This document shows positions 7,953-16,817 of a stretch of DNA of 29,352 nt, in pieces. Where the stretch lies: positions 1 to 29,352 of the forward strand of contig CAZWLJ010000040.1 of assembly GCA_964634605.1 (NCBI GenBank), read 5' to 3'. Under the pieces are notes generated by a model, which was not told the origin of the DNA, did no database searches, and was given only the letters and a program-made list of their open reading frames with translations. Position 1 is the stretch's first letter. Each line of letters opens with the position of its first letter. Made by a program: the position numbers and the translations under genes. The DNA comes from UPXZ01 sp964634605 (GTDB lineage Bacteria; Bacteroidota; Bacteroidia; Bacteroidales; Paludibacteraceae).

Positions 7953-9602
7953 TTAAATGATGACAATTCCTTGTTTTTCACACATTTCAAGAGCCATCTG
8001 ACGTAACCGGAACTTTTGTATTTTTCCGCTTCCGGTCATTGGGAAATGCTTAATGAAAAACACGTAGCGGGGTATTTTGTATTTGGCAATGTGGTTTTTG
8101 CAGAAATCACGTACATCTTCGGAGGTAAGCTCGGCGCCTTCTTTCAGGATGATAAACGCACCTACATCTTCGCCATATTTCGGTGAAGCAACAGCCACTA
8201 CCTGTACATCTTTTATTTCAGGTATTTTATACAGGTAATCCTCCACTTCCTTGGGCGAGATATTTTCACCTCCGCGAATAATCATATCCTTTATACGCCC
8301 TGTAATGCGGTAGTTGCCGTTTTCGTCTTTCACACCCAGGTCGCCCGAATGCATGAAACCATTAGAATCAATAACCTGGGCAGTAGCATCTGGATTTTTA
8401 TAGTAGCCTTTCATGACATTGTATCCGCGGCAGCAAATCTCGCCCTGTACACCCACCGCGCATTCTTCTCCCGTTTCGGGGCTGAGCACCTTCACTTCAG
8501 TGAATTCGTACTCTCTGCCAACGGTTGTGCAACGTACTTCAAACGAATCATCCACGCGTGTCTGTGTCATTCCGGGTGATGTTTCGGTCATGCCGTAAAC
8601 ACTGGTTACATCCATATACATTTTCTCGTTTACCTGTCGCATCAGTTCAATGGGGCAAAGCGCTCCGGCCATAATTCCGGTACGAAGCGAACTCATGTCA
8701 AAAAGGCTGAACATGGGATGATTGAGTTCGGCAATAAACATGGTAGGAACACCGTGAAGCACCGTGCAACGCTCCTTATGAATAGATGCCAGCGTAACCA
8801 GCGGATCAAATTTTTCGACCATAACCTGTGTACTGCCATGTGTAAGACAACACATGGTAGCAAGCACCACCCCAAAGCAGTGGAATAACGGCACACAGAT
8901 ACAGCATTTATCGTCGGGAGTGAATTTCATGTGTACACCGGTGAGGTAACCGTTGTTCACAATGTTGTGGTGCGTGAGCATGACACCCTTCGGAAATCCG
9001 GTGGTACCCGAGGTGTATTGCATATTCACAACATCCTCACAGTTAGTCAGACTATGAAGCCGGTTGAATTCATCACCATTTAAGTTGTTACCCAGAAGCA
9101 GTATTTCGGCAGTGTTGTACATTCCACGATATTTTTCCTGTCCGATGTACACTACGTTTTTCAATTCGGGAAATCGTTCACTTCTGAATTTTCCCCGCTG
9201 GGTAGTTTTGAGCTCAGGAACCAGTTCGTAAATAATATCGGTATAATTGCTTCCGGCCACTCCGTCTGTCATGCAAAGTGTATGCATATCGGAGTCTCTG
9301 AGCAGATATGACACTTCTTCCGATTTGTAATTTGTATTAACCGTAACTGCTACGGCACCAATTTTAGCAGTAGCATACAAAAAAGTCAGCCAATCCGGAA
9401 CGTTTTGCGCCCAGATGCCCACTTTGGTACCGCGAGTTACCCCAATCGCTATCAGCCCTTTGGCCATACTATCCACACGTTCGTTGAAGGTTCGCCACGT
9501 GAAACGCAGGTTGCGGTCGGAATATACAATATATTCTTTATCAGGCGTTTCGGCTGCCCAGTATTCAAGCCAGTCGCTCAGTGTTCTCTCAGAAAGTTGC
9601 AT
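7953..9602 (-). CDS. AMP-dependent fatty acyl-CoA synthetase (ligase)
   Basis: 549 residues, full length for the adenylate-forming FadD-like family, which activates a carboxylic acid with ATP and transfers the acyl group to CoA. The phosphate-binding loop YTSGTTGFPKG is at residues 196-206 and the adenine motif Y-G-M-T-E at 336-340. The ribose-binding Asp is D421 (HSGDLG), the hinge region is ITGRIKD at about 434-440, and the catalytic lysine is K527 in G-S-G-K-I-Q-K. No membrane segment or signal peptide is seen, so it should be cytosolic. It follows the XRE-cupin regulator by 45 bases, a pairing that suggests control by or of an acyl-type ligand. Chain-length preference cannot be told from sequence. 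Confidence 0.93.
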   Translation of the reverse strand: MQLSERTLSDWLEYWAAETPDKEYIVYSDRNLRFTWRTFNERVDSMAKGLIAIGVTRGTKVGIWAQNVPDWLTFLYATAKIGAVAVTVNTNYKSEEVSYLLRDSDMHTLCMTDGVAGSNYTDIIYELVPELKTTQRGKFRSERFPELKNVVYIGQEKYRGMYNTAEILLLGNNLNGDEFNRLHSLTNCEDVVNMQYTSGTTGFPKGVMLTHHNIVNNGYLTGVHMKFTPDDKCCICVPLFHCFGVVLATMCCLTHGSTQVMVEKFDPLVTLASIHKERCTVLHGVPTMFIAELNHPMFSLFDMSSLRTGIMAGALCPIELMRQVNEKMYMDVTSVYGMTETSPGMTQTRVDDSFEVRCTTVGREYEFTEVKVLSPETGEECAVGVQGEICCRGYNVMKGYYKNPDATAQVIDSNGFMHSGDLGVKDENGNYRITGRIKDMIIRGGENISPKEVEDYLYKIPEIKDVQVVAVASPKYGEDVGAFIILKEGAELTSEDVRDFCKNHIAKYKIPRYVFFIKHFPMTGSGKIQKFRLRQMALEMCEKQGIVII

Positions 9603-9647
9603 CTTTTAAAATCCTGTTATATGATTGTGCTTTTTTATAGAAAAAAA

Positions 9648-10214
9648 TCAGAAAGGGGAATAAACAATACCGAGAATTTGTGCCGGTTCGTCACCGGCGG
9701 CTGTCACCAAATGATCTACGATTGAATCATAGTAAATGCTGTCACCCTGGTTGAGGATAAAACTGTCACGGCCATATTTTACCAGTACCGATCCGTTCAG
9801 AATATACAAAAATTCTTCGCCTTCGTGCGACGATGACACTTTTTCGCCCCGGGCCGAAGGTTTCAGGTCGATAAGAAATGGATCCATATGACGCCCTGCC
9901 TTACGCGATGTAAGCGAGAAAAAATCCATATGCGAATTGGCTGTAGAAAGTTGACTCGAAAATGTAGCTGCCAGCTGGTGATCGGTGCTGCGGTTCACTA
10001 CAGGCCCGAAGTTTTCGCTATCGTCCAGAAATGTACCCAACCTGACACCCAGAGCCCTTGCAATTTTTATCAGTGATGACAGGGAAGGTATTTTATCACC
10101 CGAAATTATCATTTTAACCTGTTCAACCGTGAGTCCCGTGCGTCCGGCAAGTTCTTCCTCCGAAATATTCATATCCGCACAGTATGTTTTAATTTTATTT
10201 GTCACCTCATTCAT
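9648..10214 (-). CDS. XRE-family HTH regulator with C-terminal cupin domain
   Basis: 188 residues. An XRE-type helix-turn-helix spans about residues 8-62 (ELAGRTGLTVEQVKMII, then SLSSLIKIARALGV). A C-terminal cupin occupies about 115-187, with H-E-G-E-E-F-L-Y-I-L-N-G as its first metal/ligand-binding motif and L-N-Q-G-D-S-I-Y-Y as the second half. Such HTH-cupin regulators sense small molecules and usually control adjacent metabolic genes. Here the adjacent gene is the acyl-CoA synthetase 45 bases downstream. The regulator has its own consensus promoter (10263-10293), which faces the fucosidase promoter in the divergent intergenic region. Confidence 0.92.
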   Translation of the reverse strand: MNEVTNKIKTYCADMNISEEELAGRTGLTVEQVKMIISGDKIPSLSSLIKIARALGVRLGTFLDDSENFGPVVNRSTDHQLAATFSSQLSTANSHMDFFSLTSRKAGRHMDPFLIDLKPSARGEKVSSSHEGEEFLYILNGSVLVKYGRDSFILNQGDSIYYDSIVDHLVTAAGDEPAQILGIVYSPF

Positions 10215-10262
10215 GGCATTTCCTTTTTTTAGTGAAATATTTTTTCAAATGATAATAAGGCG

Positions 10263-10293
10263 CAAAAGTATATTTTTTCAATGTAACAGGCAA
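10263..10293 (-). promoter_or_regulatory. Bacteroidetes-type promoter of the XRE-cupin gene
   Basis: On the minus strand a perfect -7 element TACTTTTG (10270-10263) lies 20 bases after a TTG (10293-10291), matching the TTG/TTTG-N19-21-TAnnTTTG arrangement of the Bacteroidetes primary sigma factor. Transcription would begin near 10257, giving a leader of about 40 bases before the ATG at 10214. Confidence 0.75.
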
Positions 10294-10386
10294 GTTTTAT
10301 TACAAAATGTTTGATTAATAACTGATTTTGTGTTGATTTATTTATAAAATATAATAATCATATCTTCTGGCAGTTAAACTTCGTCT

Positions 10387-10406
10387 GAAAACCAAAATTG
10401 GTTTTC
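10387..10406. promoter_or_regulatory. Perfect palindrome over the fucosidase -33 element (candidate operator)
   Basis: GAAAACCAAAATTGGTTTTC has 9-base arms around a central AA and no mismatch. The TTG of the fucosidase -33 element (10398-10400) lies inside it, so a dimeric regulator bound here would overlap the promoter. No regulator for it can be named from the window; the divergent XRE-cupin gene is one candidate. Confidence 0.6.
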
Positions 10407-10428
10407 TTGAGCCAAATCATTACTTTTG
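10398..10428 (+). promoter_or_regulatory. Bacteroidetes-type promoter of the GH29 fucosidase
   Basis: TTG at 10398-10400, a 20-base spacer and a perfect -7 element TACTTTTG at 10421-10428. The start of transcription would be near 10434, about 33 bases before the ATG at 10467 and 120 bases before the preferred ATG at 10554. Confidence 0.78.
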
Positions 10429-10553
10429 TATTGCTGAATGAGTGAAAAAAGATTATAAACCGGACGATGAAAAAGCATTCAAAACTTAGCAAAATGGACA
10501 ACGGTTTTACTGACATGCCATTTCTGTTCAAACTAATAACAATTCATAACTTT

Positions 10554-12635
10554 ATGAAACTGCGTATAACTGTCTTTTTAGTGATAGCAGTCAATCTGCT
10601 TGCTGCAGGGCAAAAACCCGCGCAAAAATGGCTCGACCAGAAATTTTCCATGTTTATCCATTTCGGACTTTACTCTCAGTATGGTGGTGTGTACGATGGG
10701 AAACCGGTAACGCGCGGCTATAGTGAACAAATTCAGTCATTTGCAGGAATTTTCAGCGACTGGTACGCGGACACCTCCCTCGACTTCAATCCGGTAAACT
10801 GGAATCCGGACAATATTGTGAGTCTGGCCAGAAAAGCCGGGATGCGCTCTGTAGTTTTCACCTCGAAGCATCATGATGGCTTCTGTATGTACAAATCAAA
10901 ATATACAAGCTTTAATATAGCTGATGCCACACCCTACAAACGCGATCTGATGAAAGAGCTGGCAGATGCGTGTAAACGCGGCGGAATCGACTTTGCCGTG
11001 TATTTTTCGCTGATTGACTGGCATTTTCCGCAAGCTTATCCCATCTCGAGTCACAATGCCGACCCTGTTACTCCGGAGCATTACCAGTACAACCTGAAAC
11101 AAGTGGAAGAAATCATGACCGGTTACGGACCGATTTCCGAAATTTGGTTTGACATGGGCTCGCTTACCCCCGCGCAAAGCAAAGGAATTTATGAACTGGT
11201 GAACCGCCTTCAGCCCGGCTGTATGATCAGCGGAAGACTTGGCAATAATTACGTGGATTTCAGTGTAATGGCTGACAATGAATACCCCGACTATAAAATC
11301 AGCGTTCCGTGGCAAACGGCTGCATCGATGTTCGACGAGACATGGGGTTACCGCTCCTGGCAGCAAAGAGGAAGCGTTATGGAGAAAGTGAATGAAAAAA
11401 TAGCCAGTCTGGTAAAAGTAATCAGCCGGGGCGGAAATTACCTGCTGAATATCGGTCCGCGGGGAGATGGTTCGGTGGTAAAATTTGAAGAGGAAGTGCT
11501 CGAAAAAATGGGCGATTGGACCAAAGCCAACGCTGAAGCAATCTATGGAACCAAAGCCAACCCGTTTCCACACACATTCAGCTGGGGAGATATCACAACC
11601 TGTGGCAGCAATCTGTATCTGTTTGTAAAAGATGGTAACACCAAAATTGACCTGAACGGATTCTCCGGAAAAATTGACGGAGTAAACATTCTCTCTACAG
11701 GTGAAAAATGTAACTTTACCCAAAATGCGAAAACGAATTCTGTACGAATCGGTTTGGCAGGGAGTTCCGGCACGGTTCCTCTCACTGTTCTGAAAGTTCA
11801 TTTCAAAGATAAGTTCACCGTACTTCCTGCAGAAATAATTACGTCAAATAAACTGACGGCATGGAATGCAGTTCCTGAATTCGGACATTCCAGTCTTGAT
11901 TATTACTGCGGCTACAAAAGTCTGACGGGCTATTCATGGGATTTCCGGTCTGAGAAAAAAACACTGACTCCTTACATTTCCTTTACTGAAAATAATGCCG
12001 GCAAGAAAATAACCATCCGGATTGACGGTGATGAAAAGACCTTAACCCTTAGTCCTCAGGAAGATAACGAACGTATTGATTTCCAGGTACCTATAAGTTT
12101 CAGATTTGGAAACTTATACAAAAAGAAAGGTTCAGGTGTTTTTGGATACGTGGCTGAAGAAAACAAGGAGACAGCAGATATCACAGCTTGGGAGAAAATT
12201 GAAGATTGCAAATATGGTGAAAAGTATGAAATGCCACTCAGCCCGCGAAGCGGAATCTTATTTTTGCAGGAAATTGAAAGCGATGATAATCAAAAGATTG
12301 CAGTGGAAATCGGGAGCAGCAATGCTGCTTACATCCTGCTCAACGGCAAATATATCACAGCGCATTTGATGCCCGAAGCAGAAGATTATCAGAAGGAAAT
12401 TGTCGTACTCCCACTGAAAAAAGGAATGAATCAGCTGATAATCAAATACTTCAACCGTCTCACTGACCAATTAAATTACAGCATCGCACCACTTACCGGA
12501 TGGATGTATTACAAAATGAAACTACCTGAATTCAGATTGAAAAACGCGCCCCTTCACCAGATTTCAATCAGGGAAGCTGATCCCGGTTCAAAAGTATCGC
12601 CGCTGAGGATGAATAACGTGGAGGTAGAGTGGTGA
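10554..12635 (+). CDS. Secreted GH29 alpha-L-fucosidase
   Basis: 693 residues from the ATG at 10554. This start is preferred because it opens directly into a signal peptide (MKLRITVFLVIAVNLLAAGQ); an in-frame ATG at 10467 would add 29 residues ahead of it. The GH29 catalytic domain covers roughly residues 25-330: W-L-D-Q-K-F-S-M-F-I-H-F-G, then the K-H-H-D-G-F motif, then the nucleophile D200 in E-I-W-F-D-M-G, then S-R-G-G-N-Y-L-L-N-I-G-P. The remaining half is beta-rich and resembles C-terminal carbohydrate-binding or accessory domains, without a motif I can name. The enzyme should release alpha-L-fucose from glycans in the periplasm or outside. It stands alone on the plus strand with its own promoter. 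Confidence 0.93.
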   Translation: MKLRITVFLVIAVNLLAAGQKPAQKWLDQKFSMFIHFGLYSQYGGVYDGKPVTRGYSEQIQSFAGIFSDWYADTSLDFNPVNWNPDNIVSLARKAGMRSVVFTSKHHDGFCMYKSKYTSFNIADATPYKRDLMKELADACKRGGIDFAVYFSLIDWHFPQAYPISSHNADPVTPEHYQYNLKQVEEIMTGYGPISEIWFDMGSLTPAQSKGIYELVNRLQPGCMISGRLGNNYVDFSVMADNEYPDYKISVPWQTAASMFDETWGYRSWQQRGSVMEKVNEKIASLVKVISRGGNYLLNIGPRGDGSVVKFEEEVLEKMGDWTKANAEAIYGTKANPFPHTFSWGDITTCGSNLYLFVKDGNTKIDLNGFSGKIDGVNILSTGEKCNFTQNAKTNSVRIGLAGSSGTVPLTVLKVHFKDKFTVLPAEIITSNKLTAWNAVPEFGHSSLDYYCGYKSLTGYSWDFRSEKKTLTPYISFTENNAGKKITIRIDGDEKTLTLSPQEDNERIDFQVPISFRFGNLYKKKGSGVFGYVAEENKETADITAWEKIEDCKYGEKYEMPLSPRSGILFLQEIESDDNQKIAVEIGSSNAAYILLNGKYITAHLMPEAEDYQKEIVVLPLKKGMNQLIIKYFNRLTDQLNYSIAPLTGWMYYKMKLPEFRLKNAPLHQISIREADPGSKVSPLRMNNVEVEW

Positions 12636-12790
12636 TGAATAGGGTAATATGCAAAATACAGCATCAGGAACCATTATTGAGTTGCAGTTTTTCGGGAAAT
12701 GAGCTGATTTCTGATTTTTACTGAAACCGGTTTATATCATCAGATAACCTAACTGAAAAACGGATTCCCCGATTTGAAAAAAACAAAAGT

Positions 12791-12991
12791 TCACCGGGGG
12801 TGGTTTCCGCAGGTCGAGGGATCGCGTGACAACTTACCGGAAACATTTTTCGTTATTTCCTTTTTCAGGTCGCAGCCGTTGCAGTCGCCGCAGGGAGATG
12901 TATCCTTTTTGCGTAAACTTTTGACGAGTGAATACACGGTGTACACAATCGCCAGAGCTACAATGATAAGAACCAGTATAAGTTGTAACAT
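12791..12991 (-). CDS. FeoB-associated cysteine-rich membrane protein
   Basis: 66 residues with one N-terminal membrane helix (about residues 3-25, LILVLIIVALAIVYTVYSLV). A basic segment and a cysteine cluster, C-G-D-C-N-G-C, follow, with a further Cys near the end. This is the pattern of the small FeoB-associated Cys-rich protein family found beside feoB in many bacteria. Its role is unproven but presumed to assist ferrous iron transport at the inner membrane. It lies 158 bases downstream of feoB on the same strand; the gap holds a C-rich hairpin, so co-transcription is likely but not certain. I see no convincing terminator between its end and the convergent fucosidase end (12636-12790). Confidence 0.85.
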   Translation of the reverse strand: MLQLILVLIIVALAIVYTVYSLVKSLRKKDTSPCGDCNGCDLKKEITKNVSGKLSRDPSTCGNHPR

Positions 12992-13120
12992 TTTTTTTTG
13001 AATTAATCATTCCGTAAATAGTATTGAACACAAACAGTGATAACTAAGAACCGCTCCGCTCAGTACATTCTCAGAATAAAAGTCTTTAAAAACAAACAAT
13101 CATCAATAAATACTCAATAG

Positions 13121-13145
13121 CCCCCTTGAGGGGGGTTGGGGGGGC
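13121..13145. repeat. C/G-rich hairpin element just after feoB
   Basis: The plus strand reads five C, TTGA, six G, TT, seven G, then C. Five C pair with five G around a TTGA loop, and the plus strand also has two long G-tracts with G-quadruplex potential. The block begins five bases after the feoB stop and is the only such element in the window. It contrasts sharply with the AT-rich DNA around it. It lacks a following T-run, so it is not a clear terminator. Confidence 0.6.
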
Positions 13146-13149
13146 AGTT

Positions 13150-15630
13150 CTAAAACAAACTCCCCAGCTGAAAGGTTGCAAAAGCGACGATCCAGGCAAT
13201 GGCGGTAGTGTACACCATGGTGAAAATTGCCCAGCCCCAGTTTGCTTCCTTTTTGATGGCCGCGATAACTGCCACACACGGAAAATATATCAGCACAAAA
13301 AGCATAAAACCATACGTGACAAGGGGTGTGAATACTTTCTGTCCCTTTAGTTTACCTGTTAGATGCGTTTGCTTGTGCAGATTGGCTTTCAGAGTCCCCG
13401 AATTTTCATCGGCCTGCAGGTCGGCCTGATAGAGAATACCCATCGTGCTGACCACAATCTCCTTGGCTGCCAGTCCGGTGATGATGCTTACACCCATTTT
13501 CCAGTCGTAACCCAGCGGACTGATTACCGGCTCAATGGCATGTCCCAACTGACCAATATACGATTTCTCCTGCCGTTCGGCTTCCTGTTCAACTGTCAGA
13601 TGTGATACCAGTTTCTCTTTTTCCAGTTCACTGAGTTGAGGATTGGTTTGCGCGGAAGCAATCTGCGCATCATAATCCTTGCTGTATTCCACATTCCTCG
13701 GAAAATAACCCAGCGCCCAGATCAGAATGGACGCCACTAAAATGACCGTTCCCATCTTTTTGAGATATTGCTGTCCCTTGTGCCACATGTGAATGGTGGT
13801 GTTTTTCAGCGTGGGGATGCGGTAAGGCGGCAATTCCATCACGAAAGGCACTTCCTTCTTGGCAAAGGCAACGCGCTTCATTACCAAAGCAGTAAGTATA
13901 GCCAGAACTATTCCAATGAGGTAAATGGAAAACAGCACCAGTCCCTGATTTGAGGGAAATATGGCCGAAATAAGCAGAACATACACCGGTAAACGGGCGC
14001 TGCACGACATAAAGGGGGTGATAATCATGGTCAGTATCCGGTCTTTCTTATTGTCGAGGGTGCGGGTTGCCATCACAGCAGGCACATTGCAGCCAAATCC
14101 CATCACGAGAGGAATAAACGATTTGCCGTGAAGGCCTATTTTATGCATCAGCTTATCCATGATGAACGACGCGCGCGCCATGTACCCGGTATCTTCCATC
14201 AGGGAAATAAAGAAAAAGAGGATGAGGATGTTGGGCAAAAAGACAATCACTCCTCCTACCCCGCCGATAATTCCATCGACCAGCAGATCGCGCAGCGGGC
14301 CTTCGGGCATTGACGTTTGCAGCCAGTTATGCAGCAGGTTTACTCCGGCATCGATCCAGTCCATAGGATAGCTGCCCAGGGTGAATGTAGCCTGAAACAT
14401 GAGCCACATAAGGAATAAAAAGAAGGGAAATCCCCAGAATTTATGGGTGAGTATATCGTCCAGTTCCCGTTTTACTGCCTGTTTATCCTTACGGGGTTCG
14501 GTCAGGGTTTCCTTGAGCGCTCCGTCAATAAAGCCATATTTGGCATCGGTAATAATCGTTTCCGATTTCTCACCATATTCCTTTTCGAGTTTCTGAACTG
14601 CCTTTTGGGCTTTGTCTTTAATCGTAGTGTAATTAGCGTACTTTTCGAGTTGTCTGAGGGTGGTCTTATCGGTTTCGAGCAGCTTGACGGCCAGGTAACG
14701 CGATGACATTTTATCGGTTATTTCAGGATTCTTCCAGATTTCGTCCTGAATTTCTTTCAGGGCATCTTCGATGAGCGAACCATAGTTGATATGAATATGC
14801 CGTACGCTGGTGTCGCGGTCTTCATACACGTCGATGAGTTTGGCAAACAATTCGTCAATCCCTTTCCCGCGCGACGCCACAGTAGGAATTATCGGAATTC
14901 CGATCATTTGCCCCAGGCTGTCGTAGTCAAACTTCACATTCTTCTTCTCCAGCTCGTCGTACATATTCAGGGCGATGACCACCTTGATATTCATATCGAT
15001 AAGCTGCGTGGTAAGGAAGAGATTGCGTTTCAGGTTGGAGGCATCCACCACGTTTACCACAATATCGGGATTACTCTCGGTAATGTGTGTGCGGACATAC
15101 AGTTCCTCGGGAGAATACTCGGTGATGGAATAGGTTCCGGGTAAATCATATATTTTAAAGGTGTAGTCGTCCTTTTTCATCAAAGCTTCCTTGGCATCGA
15201 CGGTTACGCCGCTGTAATTGCCCACTCGCTCGTGCGACCCGGAAGCATAATTGAACAGGGTAGTTTTTCCGCAGTTGGGGTTACCCACCAACGCCACCCG
15301 GATAGTTTTGCCTTTTTTCAGCGCCGAAACCTTGAGCGTTTCTTCGTCGATGATACCTTTATACTTCACTTCCGCAAGACCTGCTGCTTCCGCCACCGAT
15401 ACAACTTCTACCATGCGGGCTTCGCTGCGGCGCAACGAAACGTTGTAACCCATAATTTCATATTCCACAGGGTCCTGCAACGGAGCATTCTTGATCACCC
15501 TCACTTTTTCACCTTTCACAAAACCCATTTCGGTAATGCGCTTGCGAAATGCTCCGTGTCCCAGCACCTTGGTAATGATTGCTTCATCACCCGATGAGAG
15601 GTCTGAAAGGAAGGTTATATCTGTTGTCAT
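13150..15630 (-). CDS. feoB: FeoA-FeoB fusion, ferrous iron transporter
   Basis: 826 residues. An SH3-like FeoA domain occupies about residues 5-80 (V-L-G-H-G-A-F-R-K-R-I-T-E-M-G-F). It is fused to the FeoB GTPase, with G1 GNPNCGKTT at 116-124, G2 at 141-144 (GVTV), G3 DLPG at 162-165 and G4 NMYD at 222-225. The rest is a multi-helix membrane domain with the two conserved gate regions, beginning near residue 390 (FWGFPFFLFLMWLMF). Such FeoAB fusions are common in Bacteroidetes. The protein imports Fe(II) across the inner membrane. The gene begins 34 bases after the porin stop, so porin and feoB probably share a message. No Fur-like site could be identified with confidence. Confidence 0.96.
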   Translation of the reverse strand: MTTDITFLSDLSSGDEAIITKVLGHGAFRKRITEMGFVKGEKVRVIKNAPLQDPVEYEIMGYNVSLRRSEARMVEVVSVAEAAGLAEVKYKGIIDEETLKVSALKKGKTIRVALVGNPNCGKTTLFNYASGSHERVGNYSGVTVDAKEALMKKDDYTFKIYDLPGTYSITEYSPEELYVRTHITESNPDIVVNVVDASNLKRNLFLTTQLIDMNIKVVIALNMYDELEKKNVKFDYDSLGQMIGIPIIPTVASRGKGIDELFAKLIDVYEDRDTSVRHIHINYGSLIEDALKEIQDEIWKNPEITDKMSSRYLAVKLLETDKTTLRQLEKYANYTTIKDKAQKAVQKLEKEYGEKSETIITDAKYGFIDGALKETLTEPRKDKQAVKRELDDILTHKFWGFPFFLFLMWLMFQATFTLGSYPMDWIDAGVNLLHNWLQTSMPEGPLRDLLVDGIIGGVGGVIVFLPNILILFFFISLMEDTGYMARASFIMDKLMHKIGLHGKSFIPLVMGFGCNVPAVMATRTLDNKKDRILTMIITPFMSCSARLPVYVLLISAIFPSNQGLVLFSIYLIGIVLAILTALVMKRVAFAKKEVPFVMELPPYRIPTLKNTTIHMWHKGQQYLKKMGTVILVASILIWALGYFPRNVEYSKDYDAQIASAQTNPQLSELEKEKLVSHLTVEQEAERQEKSYIGQLGHAIEPVISPLGYDWKMGVSIITGLAAKEIVVSTMGILYQADLQADENSGTLKANLHKQTHLTGKLKGQKVFTPLVTYGFMLFVLIYFPCVAVIAAIKKEANWGWAIFTMVYTTAIAWIVAFATFQLGSLF

Positions 15631-15664
15631 TTAAGTTAATATCTTTATTTTTTAAAAAACTCTG

Positions 15665-16795
15665 TCAGTAGTTAATACCTATACGTAAAAAACCTACCAG
15701 CGCGTTCTCCAGTTTGCTGTCAGTTCCGGCCGGATTGATAATGTACTGAATATCAGGCCTGAGATAAATATTATCACAAAGCTGATACTGATAAGTAACT
15801 TCAACGGCTGTTTCACTACCGATGCCATTGTCACTCAGACCAGCATGGTTCACTGCCAGCCCGAACTGATCGTTTTCCCTGTTTTTGAATAACTTCCTGT
15901 AATTCAATCCTATACCGCCATAATAATTGTTGCAGTTATGCTTTCTCGGGCTGAATCCAATCTGTGAAAACAGCGATAAATTATCGTTTATCTGCTGGTC
16001 ACCCACGAAGTAGATGCCACCGTTTTTCAGTTTATTAAATTTCCCGTTGCTATGCTTATGATAATATCCTCCCACTTTATATTCTGCTTCGTGTCCTTTG
16101 ACGAGACTTTTCCCTACCTGAAATTCGGCAACAGCCAGCATTCCCTGATTTTTTTCCAGCTTCCAGTAAATATTATACGGATTAATCTCAAATTCATCGG
16201 GTGTGCCATCAAAAATGGCTGCCAGCAACCGGTACGAGTCCGATAGTTTATACTGAACACTCGCGCCCAATGCCGTTAAGGGAAATATTGGCGCGGGAAT
16301 ATTATCGGCTATGCCGGAATGGATACCAAATGAACTGTTGGAAAACAGCGCTCCGTTTTCACTGGTGGCAAAATCAGCGTTCAAATCCTGCAAACCGACT
16401 GTAATTTCAAATTTTCCAAGTGATTGTTTATACCAGAGTTCATACATAAACGTGAGATTACCGGCTTCGATATTGGAAACTCCCTGAAAATCGCCGACAA
16501 GCTCAGCTGAAGGCTCTCCTCCATGTGTGTTACCCATATTTATATAAAACTGTCCACCCTTCCACCAGTTGGCTTTTCCGGTATCAAATCCGGCTTTAAT
16601 ATTAGCAAGTCCCAGATAAGTAGTTCCGGTTTCAAGACCTCCGCTGAAGTTGCTTACCAGATCACCGACGTAGGTTGTTTCAAATGTAAACGGAGATGTT
16701 TTTTTGATGGAATCGCTTTCCCGTGCATACATTCCGCTTGTTGTTAAAATACAGATTATATAAGCTGACAGTACAGTATTATTAATTCTTTTCAT
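15665..16795 (-). CDS. OprB-like outer-membrane porin
   Basis: 376 residues with a signal peptide (cleavage near residue 24, GMYA). The mature protein is beta-barrel in character: short alternating strands, many G/N/Y residues and a terminal tyrosine. The closing segment L-R-P-D-I-Q-Y-I-I-N-P-A-G and the early G-G-L-E-T-G-T-T-Y-L-G-L stretch match the carbohydrate-selective porin OprB family. In that family the proteins are outer-membrane diffusion pores, often for sugars. Here the gene is directly upstream of feoB (34 bases), which suggests a role in iron or small-solute entry rather than sugars, but that is inference. A -7-like element framed by an inverted repeat lies 23-46 bases before the ATG. 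Confidence 0.85.
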   Translation of the reverse strand: MKRINNTVLSAYIICILTTSGMYARESDSIKKTSPFTFETTYVGDLVSNFSGGLETGTTYLGLANIKAGFDTGKANWWKGGQFYINMGNTHGGEPSAELVGDFQGVSNIEAGNLTFMYELWYKQSLGKFEITVGLQDLNADFATSENGALFSNSSFGIHSGIADNIPAPIFPLTALGASVQYKLSDSYRLLAAIFDGTPDEFEINPYNIYWKLEKNQGMLAVAEFQVGKSLVKGHEAEYKVGGYYHKHSNGKFNKLKNGGIYFVGDQQINDNLSLFSQIGFSPRKHNCNNYYGGIGLNYRKLFKNRENDQFGLAVNHAGLSDNGIGSETAVEVTYQYQLCDNIYLRPDIQYIINPAGTDSKLENALVGFLRIGINY

Positions 16796-16817
16796 ACGGT
16801 AATTTATTGTTGATTAC

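Larger units (their letters stand above)
10215..10553. other. Divergent intergenic region between regulator and fucosidase
   Basis: This AT-rich stretch holds two back-to-back consensus promoters (minus at 10263-10293, plus at 10398-10428) and a 20-base palindrome at 10387-10406. The last 120 bases before 10554 are either a long fucosidase leader or an N-terminal extension beginning at the in-frame ATG at 10467. I see no RNA gene or riboswitch-like fold. Confidence 0.6.

Noticed and set aside
12724..12733. AAACCGGTTT palindrome between the convergent fucosidase and FeoB-associated genes
   Set aside because: Only ten bases, with no T-run or promoter nearby; expected by chance at this scale.
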